Shown: positions 49,384 through 57,730 of the stretch, one piece after another
How the letters are laid out: each line of letters opens with the position of its first letter
Position numbering within the stretch: the first letter of the stretch is position 1
Source: Croceibacterium aestuarii
GTDB lineage: Bacteria > Pseudomonadota > Alphaproteobacteria > Sphingomonadales > Sphingomonadaceae
NCBI RefSeq assembly: GCF_030657335.1
Contig: NZ_CP131039.1
Location: 2,496,501 to 2,560,500 of the forward strand
Direction of reading: 5' to 3'
Length of the DNA: 64,000 bases
The notes under the pieces: generated by a model
What the model saw: the letters and a program-made list of their open reading frames with translations, nothing else
What the model was told of the DNA's origin: nothing
The model's database searches: none
Program-made: the position numbers and the translations under genes

Positions 49384-51731
49384 GGCAGGATGATCGTGGC
49401 GGTGGTGCCCGCACCCTGCTCGCTCTGCAGCTCGAGCCGGCCGCCGTGCGCCTCGATGAGCTGCCGGGCGAGCGGCAGACCCAGGCCGCCGCGCCGCGCC
49501 GCCGCCTTGCCGTCGGCGCCGATGCGATAGCCCTCCAGCGCGCGCGCCAGCTCGCTCGGCTTCATGCCCGGACCATTATCCGAAACGACGATCCGCACGC
49601 CCTGCTTGGCGCGCGACAGCGCAACTAGAATGCGTCCGCCCTCGGGCACCGCGGCGATAGCGTTGTCGAGGATATTGCCGAGCGCGCGGCCGAGCTGGCG
49701 CTTGTCGGCTTGCACCGTTCCGGCGCCCTTGTCGCCGCGCAGGTCGAGCGTCAGCTTCTTTCCTTCGATCGCGTCTTCCCGTTCGCGCACGATGGTCGTG
49801 ACGAAGGACAGCAGATCGATTTCCTCGGTCGCGATCGGCAGCAGCCCGGCCTCGCTCTGGGTCAGGTCGAGCACCGTCTCGATCTGCTGCGAAAGGCGCT
49901 CGACCGAGGAAATGATCGCGGCGACATATTCCTGGGCCTGCGGAGTGAGATCGCCGGCGACCCCGCCCTGCAGCAGTTCGGCAAAACCGCCGATAGAGGT
50001 CAGCGGGGTGCGGAACTCGTAGCTCATGTTGGCAAGGAAACGGGTCTTCACCGCGTCGGCCTCTTCGAGCGCGGAGGCGCGCTCGCGCAGCACATCTTCC
50101 GCCTTCTTCGAGTCGGTAACGTCGAGCACGGTCAGCAACCCATTGCCGTCCGGCAGCGGCACACCGGCGAATTCGAGCGTACGGCCATCGGTGAGGGTTA
50201 CCTGGCCGCCGCGTTGCTGGCGGTCGAGCGTGGCCGATCGCACCACTTCGCCGATCGCCTTGCGCTGTCCCGGCCTGGCGAGCCGTGGCGCGATCTTTTC
50301 GAGAACGGTGTCGATTCGCGGGTGTTCGTCGAGAAAATCCTCCGACAGGCCCCAGATGGCGCCAAAGCGGCGGTTCCACAGCTGCATCCGCCCATCCGGT
50401 GCGAATACGGCCAGCGATTCGAACAGGCTGTCGAAGGTCGCGGCGCGGGTCCGCAGCAGCGTGTCGCGCATCGCCGAGAGCGCGAGCGGTTCGGTGCGAT
50501 CCTCGGCAATCATCACCAGTCCGCCGTCGGGCATAGGCTGGGCCACGACGCGCAGGTGCGTGCCGTCGCTCAGCGTCCAAGCCTCGTCGTGGCTCGCATC
50601 CGAAGCGAACCATTCTCCCAGCTCGCGCCGCCAGGCGGGGAAATCGCGCACTTCGGGCACTCGGCCGGCGTCGCGCGCGATATCGAGGAAGCGGTCGAAG
50701 CTCGGCGGGTCGACCGCGACGTTGGTCGGAAGCGAGAACTGGCGCTGGAACGGCTGGTTGGAGAACGACAGCCGCTGTTCGGCGTCGAACTGGGCGACAC
50801 CGATCGAAAGCTGGTCGAGCATTTGCCGCTGCGCTTCGCGAAAGGCGCGGAAGGCGCGCGACTGCTCTTCCATTTCCTCGATGTCGATGGCGTAGCCGGC
50901 GACACCCTCCTCGCCGAGCGGCAGATCGCTCACCCGCAAGGTGCGGCGCTGGCTGCCGACCGTCGCCTGGACGATGCGCTCGATCGGCAGGTCCTTGTCG
51001 CGCGCCTGCGCGGCGATCTGCGCCGCGGAGAGGCCGTCGACGCGCTCGATCAACTCGACCTGCTTGTCGACCACGGAGTCGGCGCTGTCCGCCCCGACCG
51101 CCTTGACGTAGGCGCTGTTGACCAGCCGCAATTTCATGTCGGGCCCGCGAAACCACATCGGCATCGGCGCGGCTTCGATCAAACCGACGAGCGCGGCAAA
51201 GTCGTCGCGCGCCCTCTGGGTTTCGTCGCGAAGACGGGTGAGTTCGCCCTGGCTCTCGGAAAAGTCGAAAAACCACACCAGCGCCGCTCCCGGCGGTGCG
51301 ACGACCGGATCGGCGACCTGCCCGCGCAGCGCGAGGCTGCGCTCCGATCCGCGCGGGGTCACGACCATGCGGAACGGCGCCGCGGTTTTCTGCGTACGGC
51401 GCACCGCTTCGGTCAGCTCGCCCATGGCGAACTCGCCCAACCCGCGATCTTCGCCCGCCCCGCCCGACAATTCGCTGAGATAGCCCGGCAGGCTATCGAG
51501 GCCGAGCCAGCCGGCCAGCTTGTCGGGTCCTTCGATCTTCATGTCCGCCCTGACCAGCAGCGGTACCGCGGGCGAATCCTCCATCATCCGCGCAAGCCGC
51601 CGGGCGCTCGAACGCGCCGCCCGGGCCTGGCGCGACTTGTTGCTCGCGGCGAGCGCCAGCCAGCCGGCGCCGAAAGTCCAGGCGGCCAGCATGAGGCCGA
51701 GCAGGACCAGCGCAGTGGGAGTGAGCTCCAT
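49380..51731 (-). CDS. divL: DivL-like histidine-kinase-fold protein with Tyr at the H-box
   Basis: A 783-residue membrane protein. An N-terminal transmembrane helix (about residues 7-29) is followed by PAS-like domains and then a HisKA dimerisation domain and an ATPase domain. The H-box reads FLANMSYEFRTPL: the phospho-acceptor His is Tyr571. This substitution is the hallmark of Caulobacter DivL (about 770 residues), a regulator of CckA and thus CtrA. The ATP pocket looks intact: LGNILDNAI (N-box), DNGPGM (G1), GGLGLPLA (G2). Neighbours tsaE, ahcY, amgK and murU agree. Its role in this organism is inferred. Confidence 0.88.
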   Translation of the reverse strand: MELTPTALVLLGLMLAAWTFGAGWLALAASNKSRQARAARSSARRLARMMEDSPAVPLLVRADMKIEGPDKLAGWLGLDSLPGYLSELSGGAGEDRGLGEFAMGELTEAVRRTQKTAAPFRMVVTPRGSERSLALRGQVADPVVAPPGAALVWFFDFSESQGELTRLRDETQRARDDFAALVGLIEAAPMPMWFRGPDMKLRLVNSAYVKAVGADSADSVVDKQVELIERVDGLSAAQIAAQARDKDLPIERIVQATVGSQRRTLRVSDLPLGEEGVAGYAIDIEEMEEQSRAFRAFREAQRQMLDQLSIGVAQFDAEQRLSFSNQPFQRQFSLPTNVAVDPPSFDRFLDIARDAGRVPEVRDFPAWRRELGEWFASDASHDEAWTLSDGTHLRVVAQPMPDGGLVMIAEDRTEPLALSAMRDTLLRTRAATFDSLFESLAVFAPDGRMQLWNRRFGAIWGLSEDFLDEHPRIDTVLEKIAPRLARPGQRKAIGEVVRSATLDRQQRGGQVTLTDGRTLEFAGVPLPDGNGLLTVLDVTDSKKAEDVLRERASALEEADAVKTRFLANMSYEFRTPLTSIGGFAELLQGGVAGDLTPQAQEYVAAIISSVERLSQQIETVLDLTQSEAGLLPIATEEIDLLSFVTTIVREREDAIEGKKLTLDLRGDKGAGTVQADKRQLGRALGNILDNAIAAVPEGGRILVALSRAKQGVRIVVSDNGPGMKPSELARALEGYRIGADGKAAARRGGLGLPLARQLIEAHGGRLELQSEQGAGTTATIILP

Positions 51732-51781
51732 GCTATGCAGCTATGAGCCGCGCGGGCGCGATGCAACAGACTGTGCGGGCT

Positions 51782-51810
51782 ATCCCCTCCCGCGTGCGAC
51801 GGGAGGGGAT
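51782..51810. repeat. Perfect 11-base inverted repeat downstream of ahcY
   Basis: atcccctcccg (51782-51792) and its complement (51800-51810) flank a 7-base loop. The hairpin lies between the ahcY stop and the divL start. No T run follows on either strand, so it is not a classic terminator. The sequence resembles a GGGAGGGG palindrome I have often seen in sphingomonad intergenic DNA (recollection). Confidence 0.7.
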
Positions 51811-51820
51811 GATGCATGGC

Positions 51821-53227
51821 TCAATAGCGGTAATGGTCCGGCTTGAACGGGCCTTCGACCGGCACGCCGATATAGTCGGCCTGCTTCTGGGTGAGCTTGG
51901 TCAGCGCCACGCCGAGCTTTTCGAGGTGCAGCGCGGCAACCTTTTCGTCGAGGTGCTTGGGCAGCACGTAGACGTCGTTGTCGTATTCGTCGCCCTTGGT
52001 GAACAGCTCGATCTGGGCCAGCACCTGGTTGGTGAACGAACAGCTCATGACGAAGCTGGGGTGGCCGGTGGCGCAGCCCAGGTTCACCAGGCGGCCCTTG
52101 GCGAGGATGATGATCTGCTTGCCGTCGGGGAAGGTGACGATGTCCGTGCCGGGCTTGATTTCCTTCCAGTCGTAGTTCGACAGCGCGCCGATCTGGATCT
52201 CGGAATCGAAGTGGCCGATGTTGCACACGATGCTCATCGGTTTCATCGCCTTCATATGCTCAGCGGTGATCACGTCCTCGTTGCCGGTCGTGGTGACGAA
52301 GATGTCGGCACGCTTCACGGCCTGTTCCATCGTCACGACTTCGTAGCCCTCCATCGCCGCCTGCAGCGCGCAGATCGGATCGATTTCGGTCACCATCACG
52401 CGAGCGCCGCCGTTGCGGAGGCTATCGGCCGAGCCCTTGCCGACGTCGCCGAAGCCCGCGACGCAGGCGACCTTGCCGGCCAGCATCACGTCGGTCGCGC
52501 GGCGGATCGCGTCGACCAGCGATTCCTTGCAACCATAGAGGTTGTCGAACTTCGACTTGGTCACGCTGTCGTTCACGTTGATCGCCGGGAACGGCAGCTT
52601 GCCCTGCTTGGCCAAGCTGTAGAGGCGGTGGACGCCGGTGGTGGTCTCTTCCGAGACGCCGTGGATGTTCTTGACCGTTTCGGTCAGGTAGCCGGGCTTG
52701 CGCTTGAGGAATTCCTTGAGCGCGCGCTGCATCTCGATTTCCTCGGCATTGCCGGGCGCAGGCATTTCCTCGCCCGCTTCGATCCGCGCGCCCCACAGCG
52801 CGAACATCGTGGCGTCTCCGCCGTCGTCGAGGATCATGTTGCAGGTCTCGTCCTCGCCCCAGTCGAAGATCTTGCCGACGTAATCCCAGTAATCGGCCAG
52901 GCTCTCGCCCTTGATCGCGAAAGTCGGGATGCCCGCTTCGGCCATCGCCGCGGCGGCATGATCCTGGGTCGAGAAGATGTTGCAGGTCGCCCAGCGCAGC
53001 TCGGCACCCAGCTCCTTGAGCGTTTCCATCAGCACCGCGGTCTGGATCGTCATGTGCAGCGAGCCGGTAATCCTTGCGCCCTTGAGCGGCTTGGAGGCAC
53101 CGTATTCCTCGCGCGTCGCCATCAGGCCCGGCATCTCGGTTTCGGCGATCTCGATCTCGTCACGCCCGTACTTGGCGAGGGTGATGTCCTTGACGATATA
53201 GTCGTGCTCGGCAGTGGCAGTAGCCAT
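51821..53227 (-). CDS. ahcY: S-adenosylhomocysteine hydrolase
   Basis: A 468-residue SAH hydrolase. Seen: [13 protein letters not shown] with substrate-site residues, the NAD motif [30 protein letters not shown], and the C-terminal PDHYRY. It splits SAH to adenosine and homocysteine and keeps methylation running. Start ATG 53227 has a CGGAGGAG site; the longer frame upstream is a shadow. I found no convincing SAH riboswitch in its leader. Confidence 0.96.
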   Translation of the reverse strand: MATATAEHDYIVKDITLAKYGRDEIEIAETEMPGLMATREEYGASKPLKGARITGSLHMTIQTAVLMETLKELGAELRWATCNIFSTQDHAAAAMAEAGIPTFAIKGESLADYWDYVGKIFDWGEDETCNMILDDGGDATMFALWGARIEAGEEMPAPGNAEEIEMQRALKEFLKRKPGYLTETVKNIHGVSEETTTGVHRLYSLAKQGKLPFPAINVNDSVTKSKFDNLYGCKESLVDAIRRATDVMLAGKVACVAGFGDVGKGSADSLRNGGARVMVTEIDPICALQAAMEGYEVVTMEQAVKRADIFVTTTGNEDVITAEHMKAMKPMSIVCNIGHFDSEIQIGALSNYDWKEIKPGTDIVTFPDGKQIIILAKGRLVNLGCATGHPSFVMSCSFTNQVLAQIELFTKGDEYDNDVYVLPKHLDEKVAALHLEKLGVALTKLTQKQADYIGVPVEGPFKPDHYRY

Positions 53228-53401
53228 GCGGGTAACTCCTCCGAAGTGTGGTGAAGGCGTCGCCGGGGCTCCATGCTTCGCCGTTGTTGCGCGCCGACAT
53301 AGCGATTGCGCGAGGATATCGCAAACGCTGCGGTGTTTCGGTTGCATGGGTCGGGCGATGACCTATCTCAGCGGTGGACGGATTCAGGAGGAACTATTGC
53401 A

Positions 53402-53881
53402 ATGACGATTTCCAAGGGCGACAAGCTGCCGGACGTGACGCTGGTCAAAGCCACGGCGGACGGTCCGCAGAAGGTCCAGTCGGGCGAATACTTCAAGGGC
53501 AAGAAGGTGGCGCTGTTCTCGGTGCCCGGGGCCTTTACGCCGACCTGCTCGGCGAAGCATCTCCCGGGCTTCGTCGGCAAGGCCGACGAACTCAAGGCCA
53601 AGGGCGTCGACGAGATTGTCGCCACCGCGGTCAACGATGCCTTCGTGATGGGCGCGTGGAACAAGGCGTCCGGCTCCGACGACATCACCATGCTGGCCGA
53701 CGGCAACGGCGATTTCGCCGAGGCGCTCGGCCTGACGATGGACGGTTCGGGCTTCGGCATGGGCAAGCGCGGACAGCGCTGGTCGGCCATCGTCGACGAC
53801 GGCGTGGTGACCGAGCTCAACGTCGAAGAACCCGGCGATTTCAAGGTCTCGAGCGCGGAGCATATGCTCGGCCAGCTTTGA
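53402..53881 (+). CDS. Peroxiredoxin, Prx5 / redoxin type
   Basis: A 159-residue peroxiredoxin. The peroxidatic Cys49 is in PGAFTPTCSAKHLPGF, and no other Cys is present, so it is a 1-Cys enzyme that would need an external thiol. It reduces hydroperoxides, likely with glutaredoxin or thioredoxin help. ATG 53402 has AGGAGG upstream. A bidirectional terminator follows directly. Confidence 0.93.
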   Translation: MTISKGDKLPDVTLVKATADGPQKVQSGEYFKGKKVALFSVPGAFTPTCSAKHLPGFVGKADELKAKGVDEIVATAVNDAFVMGAWNKASGSDDITMLADGNGDFAEALGLTMDGSGFGMGKRGQRWSAIVDDGVVTELNVEEPGDFKVSSAEHMLGQL

Positions 53882-53890
53882 GGGCACAAA

Positions 53891-53916
53891 AAAGGGCGCC
53901 GCAAGGCGCCCTTTTT
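53891..53916. terminator. Bidirectional rho-independent terminator
   Basis: Stem gggcgcc (53894-53900) and ggcgccc (53905-53911) with loop gcaa, flanked by an A run on the left and a T run on the right. It can end both the peroxiredoxin transcript and, from the other side, the DUF2383-type gene that converges on it. Confidence 0.88.
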
Positions 53917-53935
53917 CATTCGAATCTGGGCCGGG

Positions 53936-54382
53936 TCAGGCCATCGCGTGCTTCATCGCGCTTGCCCGTTCGTGGCCCTTGCGGATCGAACCGAAGCATT
54001 TCTCGATCGCACCCCGCGTTTGCGCGGACAGGTCGTCGTCCTTCATCGCGCCCTCGAACTTTTCCTTGATGTAATCCTCTCCGCGCTCGACCTCGTTGAC
54101 GATGGCCTTCTCGTCGCGGCCGGTCACGGCCGCCTTGAGATCGACCCACGTACGGTGCGCGGCGCCCGAGGTGGAGCTTTCGTCCTCCGCCTCGCCGCCC
54201 AGCGCGCGAACGTGTGCCTGCAGGTCGGCCGCGACCTGGCTGCGCTCCTCCGACATTTCGCGGAAGAACTGCTTGTGCTGCGCGGATTCGCTGTGCTCCG
54301 CGGCCTCGCGATAGCCTTTCATGCTGTCGAGCGTGGTCGCGATCAGGGCGTTGGTGACGTCGATGTCGTGCGAATTGTCCAT
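53936..54382 (-). CDS. DUF2383 / PA2169-type four-helix-bundle protein
   Basis: A 148-residue helical, charged protein. Residues 1-110 match the ferritin-like DUF2383 pattern: TLDSMKGYREAAE, FREMSEERSQVAADLQAHV, and a later GEDYIKEKFEGAM helix. These proteins are stress-linked in many proteobacteria, with unclear function. ATG 54382 is preceded by AGGAGG. It lies left of the duplicated murA fragment, so this is the chromosomal flank of the insertion. Confidence 0.87.
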   Translation of the reverse strand: MDNSHDIDVTNALIATTLDSMKGYREAAEHSESAQHKQFFREMSEERSQVAADLQAHVRALGGEAEDESSTSGAAHRTWVDLKAAVTGRDEKAIVNEVERGEDYIKEKFEGAMKDDDLSAQTRGAIEKCFGSIRKGHERASAMKHAMA

Positions 54383-54501
54383 GGATATCCTCCTCTTGTT
54401 AGGGTGTGCCTTTACAAGCGAAGGAGCGCCCGGGTGTTCCGGGAAAAACCAGGATAGCGATAGAGTGCATGAGCCGGGCGACCAGTGGTGCGCCGCGGCT
54501 T

Positions 54502-54617
54502 AGTCCATCCACTGCACGTCGGCGCCCAGCGCGACGAAGTTCTTCACGAAATCGGGGTGCGCGCGCTTGATCGGGTCGGCGTCGAGGATGGTGGGCTCGC
54601 CCTTAATTCTGCTCGCC
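54502..54617 (-). pseudogene. Duplicated 3' end of the murA-family gene
   Basis: Bases 54502-54592 are identical to 55800-55890, the last codons of the murA-family gene. From 54593 to 54617 the similarity continues in frame with several mismatches (a region encoding ASRIKGEPTI against ASSIEGESTI). Its stop is TAA, where the intact gene has TGA. No start or upstream gene body is present, so it is a displaced gene end. It marks the left boundary of the PAP2 island. Confidence 0.9.
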
Positions 54618-55797
54618 TTCAGTCGGCGACTTGAAGGTACCAGAGCGAAGCAGATGTTTCGGACAACTCGAAAGTCGGCTGATTGTTGAATGAAGATTGC
54701 GTCGGCGCAGCGTTCTTCATTCAGTAGCGGCGAATGCGCACGCCTTAGCCCCTGGTTTACCCTTCCATCGTATAAGGCACGAATGCGACTGAGGAACGCC
54801 CGACTAGATTCCGATCAAACTATGCTAAGTTTCCTATTCGTGACTCCGATCGCCTGCATTTGCGTGATGACCGGAATTATCGTGTGCGGCTGCTGGCTTT
54901 CAGGTGGGAATTACGACGGCACGGGCGGGCTCAATATTGTGCTCGCGCTACTCGCAATCGTGAGCACCCTGGGAATTTGTACGAGGGTCTTCGAACCCGA
55001 TTCCAAAGTGGCAGCGGGCGTTCATTCTGCAGCGTTGCTATTCGCCATAGGAATTCTCGCCTCCCTTGCCACGGCGGTGTTGGCGCTCGATGGCGGCGCC
55101 TACGTCGATCATCTTCTAATCTCGGCCGACCGTGCCCTGTTCCCTTTTGCGAACTGGCAGAGAATTATGCTCTGGCTGCCCTCCGAGCCCGAGCTGCAAA
55201 CGCTCCTGCAGCTGGCATACACCTCGCTCACCTGGCAGCCATATCTCTACATCCTCCTGGCGTTAACGTTCGGCAAAGCGAAGGATTTCGACGACCTCCT
55301 TGCAGCGCTTAGCATTGGGTTGCTGCTCTGTATCTTGCCTTTCGCCTGGCTGCCCGCTCTTGGACCATACTCCGTCTTCGGGATTTCACCGGCGGATATT
55401 CCGGGTAGTAAAGTATCTCTGCCTTGGGACTATCCCGTCATGCTGGAAGCTCTGCGCTCTGGAGAAATCAGCAGGATCGGCATTCATACACTGTCTGGTC
55501 TGGTGACCTTTCCCAGCTTTCACGCTTGCGGAGCCGTTGTGCTGGCTTGGGCATTTTGGCGATTTCGCCTAATTCGATACCCGATGGCGCTTCTCAACGC
55601 GTCGATGCTGGTGGCCAGCGTTCCAATGGGGGGGCATTATTTCGTCGATGTGCTCGCGGGCGCCTGCTGTGCCGCGACAGCCATCCTGTTGTCTCGTCAG
55701 CTCGATCGACATCTTCCCCGACTACGATTCCGCCTCATGCGGGGTCGGTCGACGTGGTGTGGCACTCATCCTACTTACTCCATGAGGTAAATTTGGC
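54618..55797. mobile_element. AT-richer island inserted at the murA-family gene end
   Basis: The stretch lies between two copies of the murA-family 3' end in direct orientation. Its composition is visibly more AT-rich than its flanks, and it carries one gene for a PAP2-type enzyme. The right copy continues the intact gene; the left copy is adjacent to normal GC-rich chromosome. That is the layout left by site-specific integration into a gene end. No integrase or transposase is present in the 1.2 kb, so it is a remnant or was moved in trans (inference). Confidence 0.7.
54783..55790 (+). CDS. PAP2 superfamily phosphatase / inositol-phosphotransferase-like membrane protein
   Basis: A 335-residue membrane protein with about six hydrophobic helices. 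The PAP2 catalytic motifs are present late: FPSFHACG (His247) and GGHYFVDVLAG (His285, Asp289). The spacing and the PSFH form resemble the PAP2_3 (Aur1/Ipt1-like) group, which transfers inositol phosphate or similar groups to lipids, but a plain phosphatase is possible. ATG 54783 has AAGG seven bases upstream; ATG 54690 would add 31 polar residues. Codon choice differs from flanking genes (more A/T third positions), fitting foreign origin. It is the only gene in the island. Confidence 0.8.
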   Translation: MRLRNARLDSDQTMLSFLFVTPIACICVMTGIIVCGCWLSGGNYDGTGGLNIVLALLAIVSTLGICTRVFEPDSKVAAGVHSAALLFAIGILASLATAVLALDGGAYVDHLLISADRALFPFANWQRIMLWLPSEPELQTLLQLAYTSLTWQPYLYILLALTFGKAKDFDDLLAALSIGLLLCILPFAWLPALGPYSVFGISPADIPGSKVSLPWDYPVMLEALRSGEISRIGIHTLSGLVTFPSFHACGAVVLAWAFWRFRLIRYPMALLNASMLVASVPMGGHYFVDVLAGACCAATAILLSRQLDRHLPRLRFRLMRGRSTWCGTHPTYSMR

Positions 55798-57090
55798 TCA
55801 GTCCATCCACTGCACGTCGGCGCCCAGCGCGACGAAGTTCTTCACGAAATCGGGGTGCGCGCGCTTGATCGGGTCGGCGTCGAGGATGGTCGATTCCCCC
55901 TCGATGCTGCTCGCCACCATCAGCAGGGCGATGGCCACGCGGATGATATACGGGCTCGTCACGGTGGCCGGGGCAAGCTTGTCGCCGCCGAAGGTGATCA
56001 GGCGGTGCGGGTCGCACAGCAGGGTGTGGGCGCCGAACAGACTGAGCTCGGTGTGCCAGGTCAGGCCGCCTTCGTAGACCTTGTTCCAGAACATCGTCTG
56101 GCCTTCGGCCTTTACGCCGAGCGCGATGAAGATCGGCAGCAGGTCGGCCGGAATGTAGGGCCAGGGCGCCGCCTCGACCTTGGTGATGAGGTGGCTGGTG
56201 AAGTTCTCCTTCACCTTGAGCGGGCCGGTGGCGCGCACACGCGACCAACCGCCCGCGTGCTCGACCTCGGCGCCGAACTTAGCAAAGGTCTGATCGATCA
56301 GCCCGAAGTGTTCGGGGCAGCCGTTGCGCACGGCGATGTCGCCCCCGGTCACCGCCGACAGCGCGAGGAAGGTGGCGATCTCGTGGAAGTCGTCGTTGAA
56401 CGTGTAATCGGCGCCGCCGAGGCTCTTGCCGCCTTCGACGCTGACCATCGAGGTGCCCTTGCCCTTGAGCTTCGCGCCGCACAGTTCGAGAAAATCGCAC
56501 ATTTCCTGTACGTGCGGTTCGCACGCGGCGTTGACGATCTGGCTGGTGCCCGGGACGGTCAGCGCGCAGAGAATGAAGTTCTCGGTCGTCGTGACCGATG
56601 CATATTCGAGCCACATTCGCGTGGCCTCGCCCTTGCCCGTGCCCGTGAAGACGATCTCGCTGCTGTCCTGCCGAACCTCGGCCCCGAAGGCGCGGAACAC
56701 CGCGACGTGCGGGTCGATCTCGCGCGCGCCGAGCGTGCAGCCCTTGACCGCGTGCTCCAGCCGCACGGTGCCAAGGCGCGTGATCAGGCCGGGGATCATC
56801 ATGATCGAGGCACGCATCGCCTGTGGCAGCCGCGCCCCGCTCCCCGGGACAATGGTGGAATGATCGATCCGCAGAACCTTGCCTGCCTTGTCCCATTCGA
56901 CGCTCGAACCGATTTCGCCGAAGAAATCGACGATGCGCAGCACGTCGGTGATCTCTGGCACGTTGCGCAAGGTGACCGGCGCCTCGCTCAGCAGCGTGGC
57001 GCAAAGCACGGGAAGCACGGCGTTCTTGTTGGCGGAAGGTTCGATCCGTCCGGTCAGCTTCCGGCCGCCGCGAACCAGCAATGAACTCAT
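55798..57090 (-). CDS. murA: UDP-GlcNAc 1-carboxyvinyltransferase family protein (MurA-like)
   Basis: A 430-residue member of the EPSP/MurA family. MurA features: Lys22-Asn23 (SANKNAVLP), a Cys118 in GCTLGAR at the PEP/fosfomycin site, and the Asp of IPADLLPIF. The Arg of the last helix appears in YIIRVAIA, but nearby residues (GGL where NRF is usual) depart from classic MurA. It may be the main MurA or a divergent paralogue; the symbol is provisional. MurA transfers enolpyruvate from PEP to UDP-GlcNAc, the first step to UDP-MurNAc. Its 3' end is the insertion site of the island; folE ends 31 bases upstream. Confidence 0.82.
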   Translation of the reverse strand: MSSLLVRGGRKLTGRIEPSANKNAVLPVLCATLLSEAPVTLRNVPEITDVLRIVDFFGEIGSSVEWDKAGKVLRIDHSTIVPGSGARLPQAMRASIMMIPGLITRLGTVRLEHAVKGCTLGAREIDPHVAVFRAFGAEVRQDSSEIVFTGTGKGEATRMWLEYASVTTTENFILCALTVPGTSQIVNAACEPHVQEMCDFLELCGAKLKGKGTSMVSVEGGKSLGGADYTFNDDFHEIATFLALSAVTGGDIAVRNGCPEHFGLIDQTFAKFGAEVEHAGGWSRVRATGPLKVKENFTSHLITKVEAAPWPYIPADLLPIFIALGVKAEGQTMFWNKVYEGGLTWHTELSLFGAHTLLCDPHRLITFGGDKLAPATVTSPYIIRVAIALLMVASSIEGESTILDADPIKRAHPDFVKNFVALGADVQWMD

Positions 57091-57121
57091 TTGGGCAAAC
57101 CCCCGAAGACCACGTAATCCA

Positions 57122-57730
57122 TCAATAGCCCATCAGCTTGAGCACTTCCTCGCGGCTGCGATGGTCGCTGCGAAACAGGCCCATGACCTGGCTGGTGACC
57201 ATCGAGACGCCGGGCGTGCGAACGCCGCGTGCGGTCATGCAGGCATGGCTGGCATCGATCACCACCGCAACGCCGCGCGGTTCGAGATTGTCCCAGATGC
57301 ACTGCGCCACCTCGGCAGTGAGGCGTTCCTGGATCTGCAACCGCCGGGCGAAGCCGTGCAGGACGCGGGCCAGCTTGGAAATGCCGACGACGCGATTTGT
57401 CGGCAGATAGGCGATCGCCGCCTTGCCGATGATCGGCGCCATGTGGTGTTCGCAGTGGCTCTGGAACGGAATATCCTTGAGCAGCACGATCTCGTCGTAG
57501 CCGCCGACCTCCTCGAACACCCGGCTGAGGTGGATGGCCGGATCCTCGGTGTAACCGAGGCAGTATTCCTTCCACGCGCGGGCGACACGCTTGGGGGTAT
57601 CGAGCAGGCCTTCGCGCGCAGGATCGTCGCCAGCCCAGCGGATCAGGGTGCGGATCGCCTCTTGCACCTCGTCGGGCACGTCGGGCTTGCCGCGCGGGTC
57701 GTCTTCGTCCGGTCCAACAAGGCTACTCAT
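57122..57730 (-). CDS. folE: GTP cyclohydrolase I
   Basis: A 202-residue FolE. The zinc ligands are Cys and His in SHCEHHMAPIIG and Cys in HACMTARG; QIQERLTAEVA and VRTPGVSMVTS are also family motifs. It makes dihydroneopterin triphosphate for folate. Its ATG 57730 overlaps the upstream PLD gene stop by 4 bases, and the murA-family gene follows 31 bases after its stop, making a likely three-gene operon. Confidence 0.96.
   Translation of the reverse strand: MSSLVGPDEDDPRGKPDVPDEVQEAIRTLIRWAGDDPAREGLLDTPKRVARAWKEYCLGYTEDPAIHLSRVFEEVGGYDEIVLLKDIPFQSHCEHHMAPIIGKAAIAYLPTNRVVGISKLARVLHGFARRLQIQERLTAEVAQCIWDNLEPRGVAVVIDASHACMTARGVRTPGVSMVTSQVMGLFRSDHRSREEVLKLMGY

Noticed and set aside
53228-53401. 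Possible SAH or SAM-type riboswitch upstream of ahcY
   Set aside because: The leader has short GC-rich pairings but I could not place the conserved core of known SAH riboswitch classes.
54618-55797. Integrase or transposase within the murA island
   Set aside because: Only the PAP2 gene and its antisense shadows are seen; no recombinase motif in any frame.
57087-57575. Open frame linking the folE region to the murA start
   Set aside because: It is out of frame with folE and shows no family likeness.
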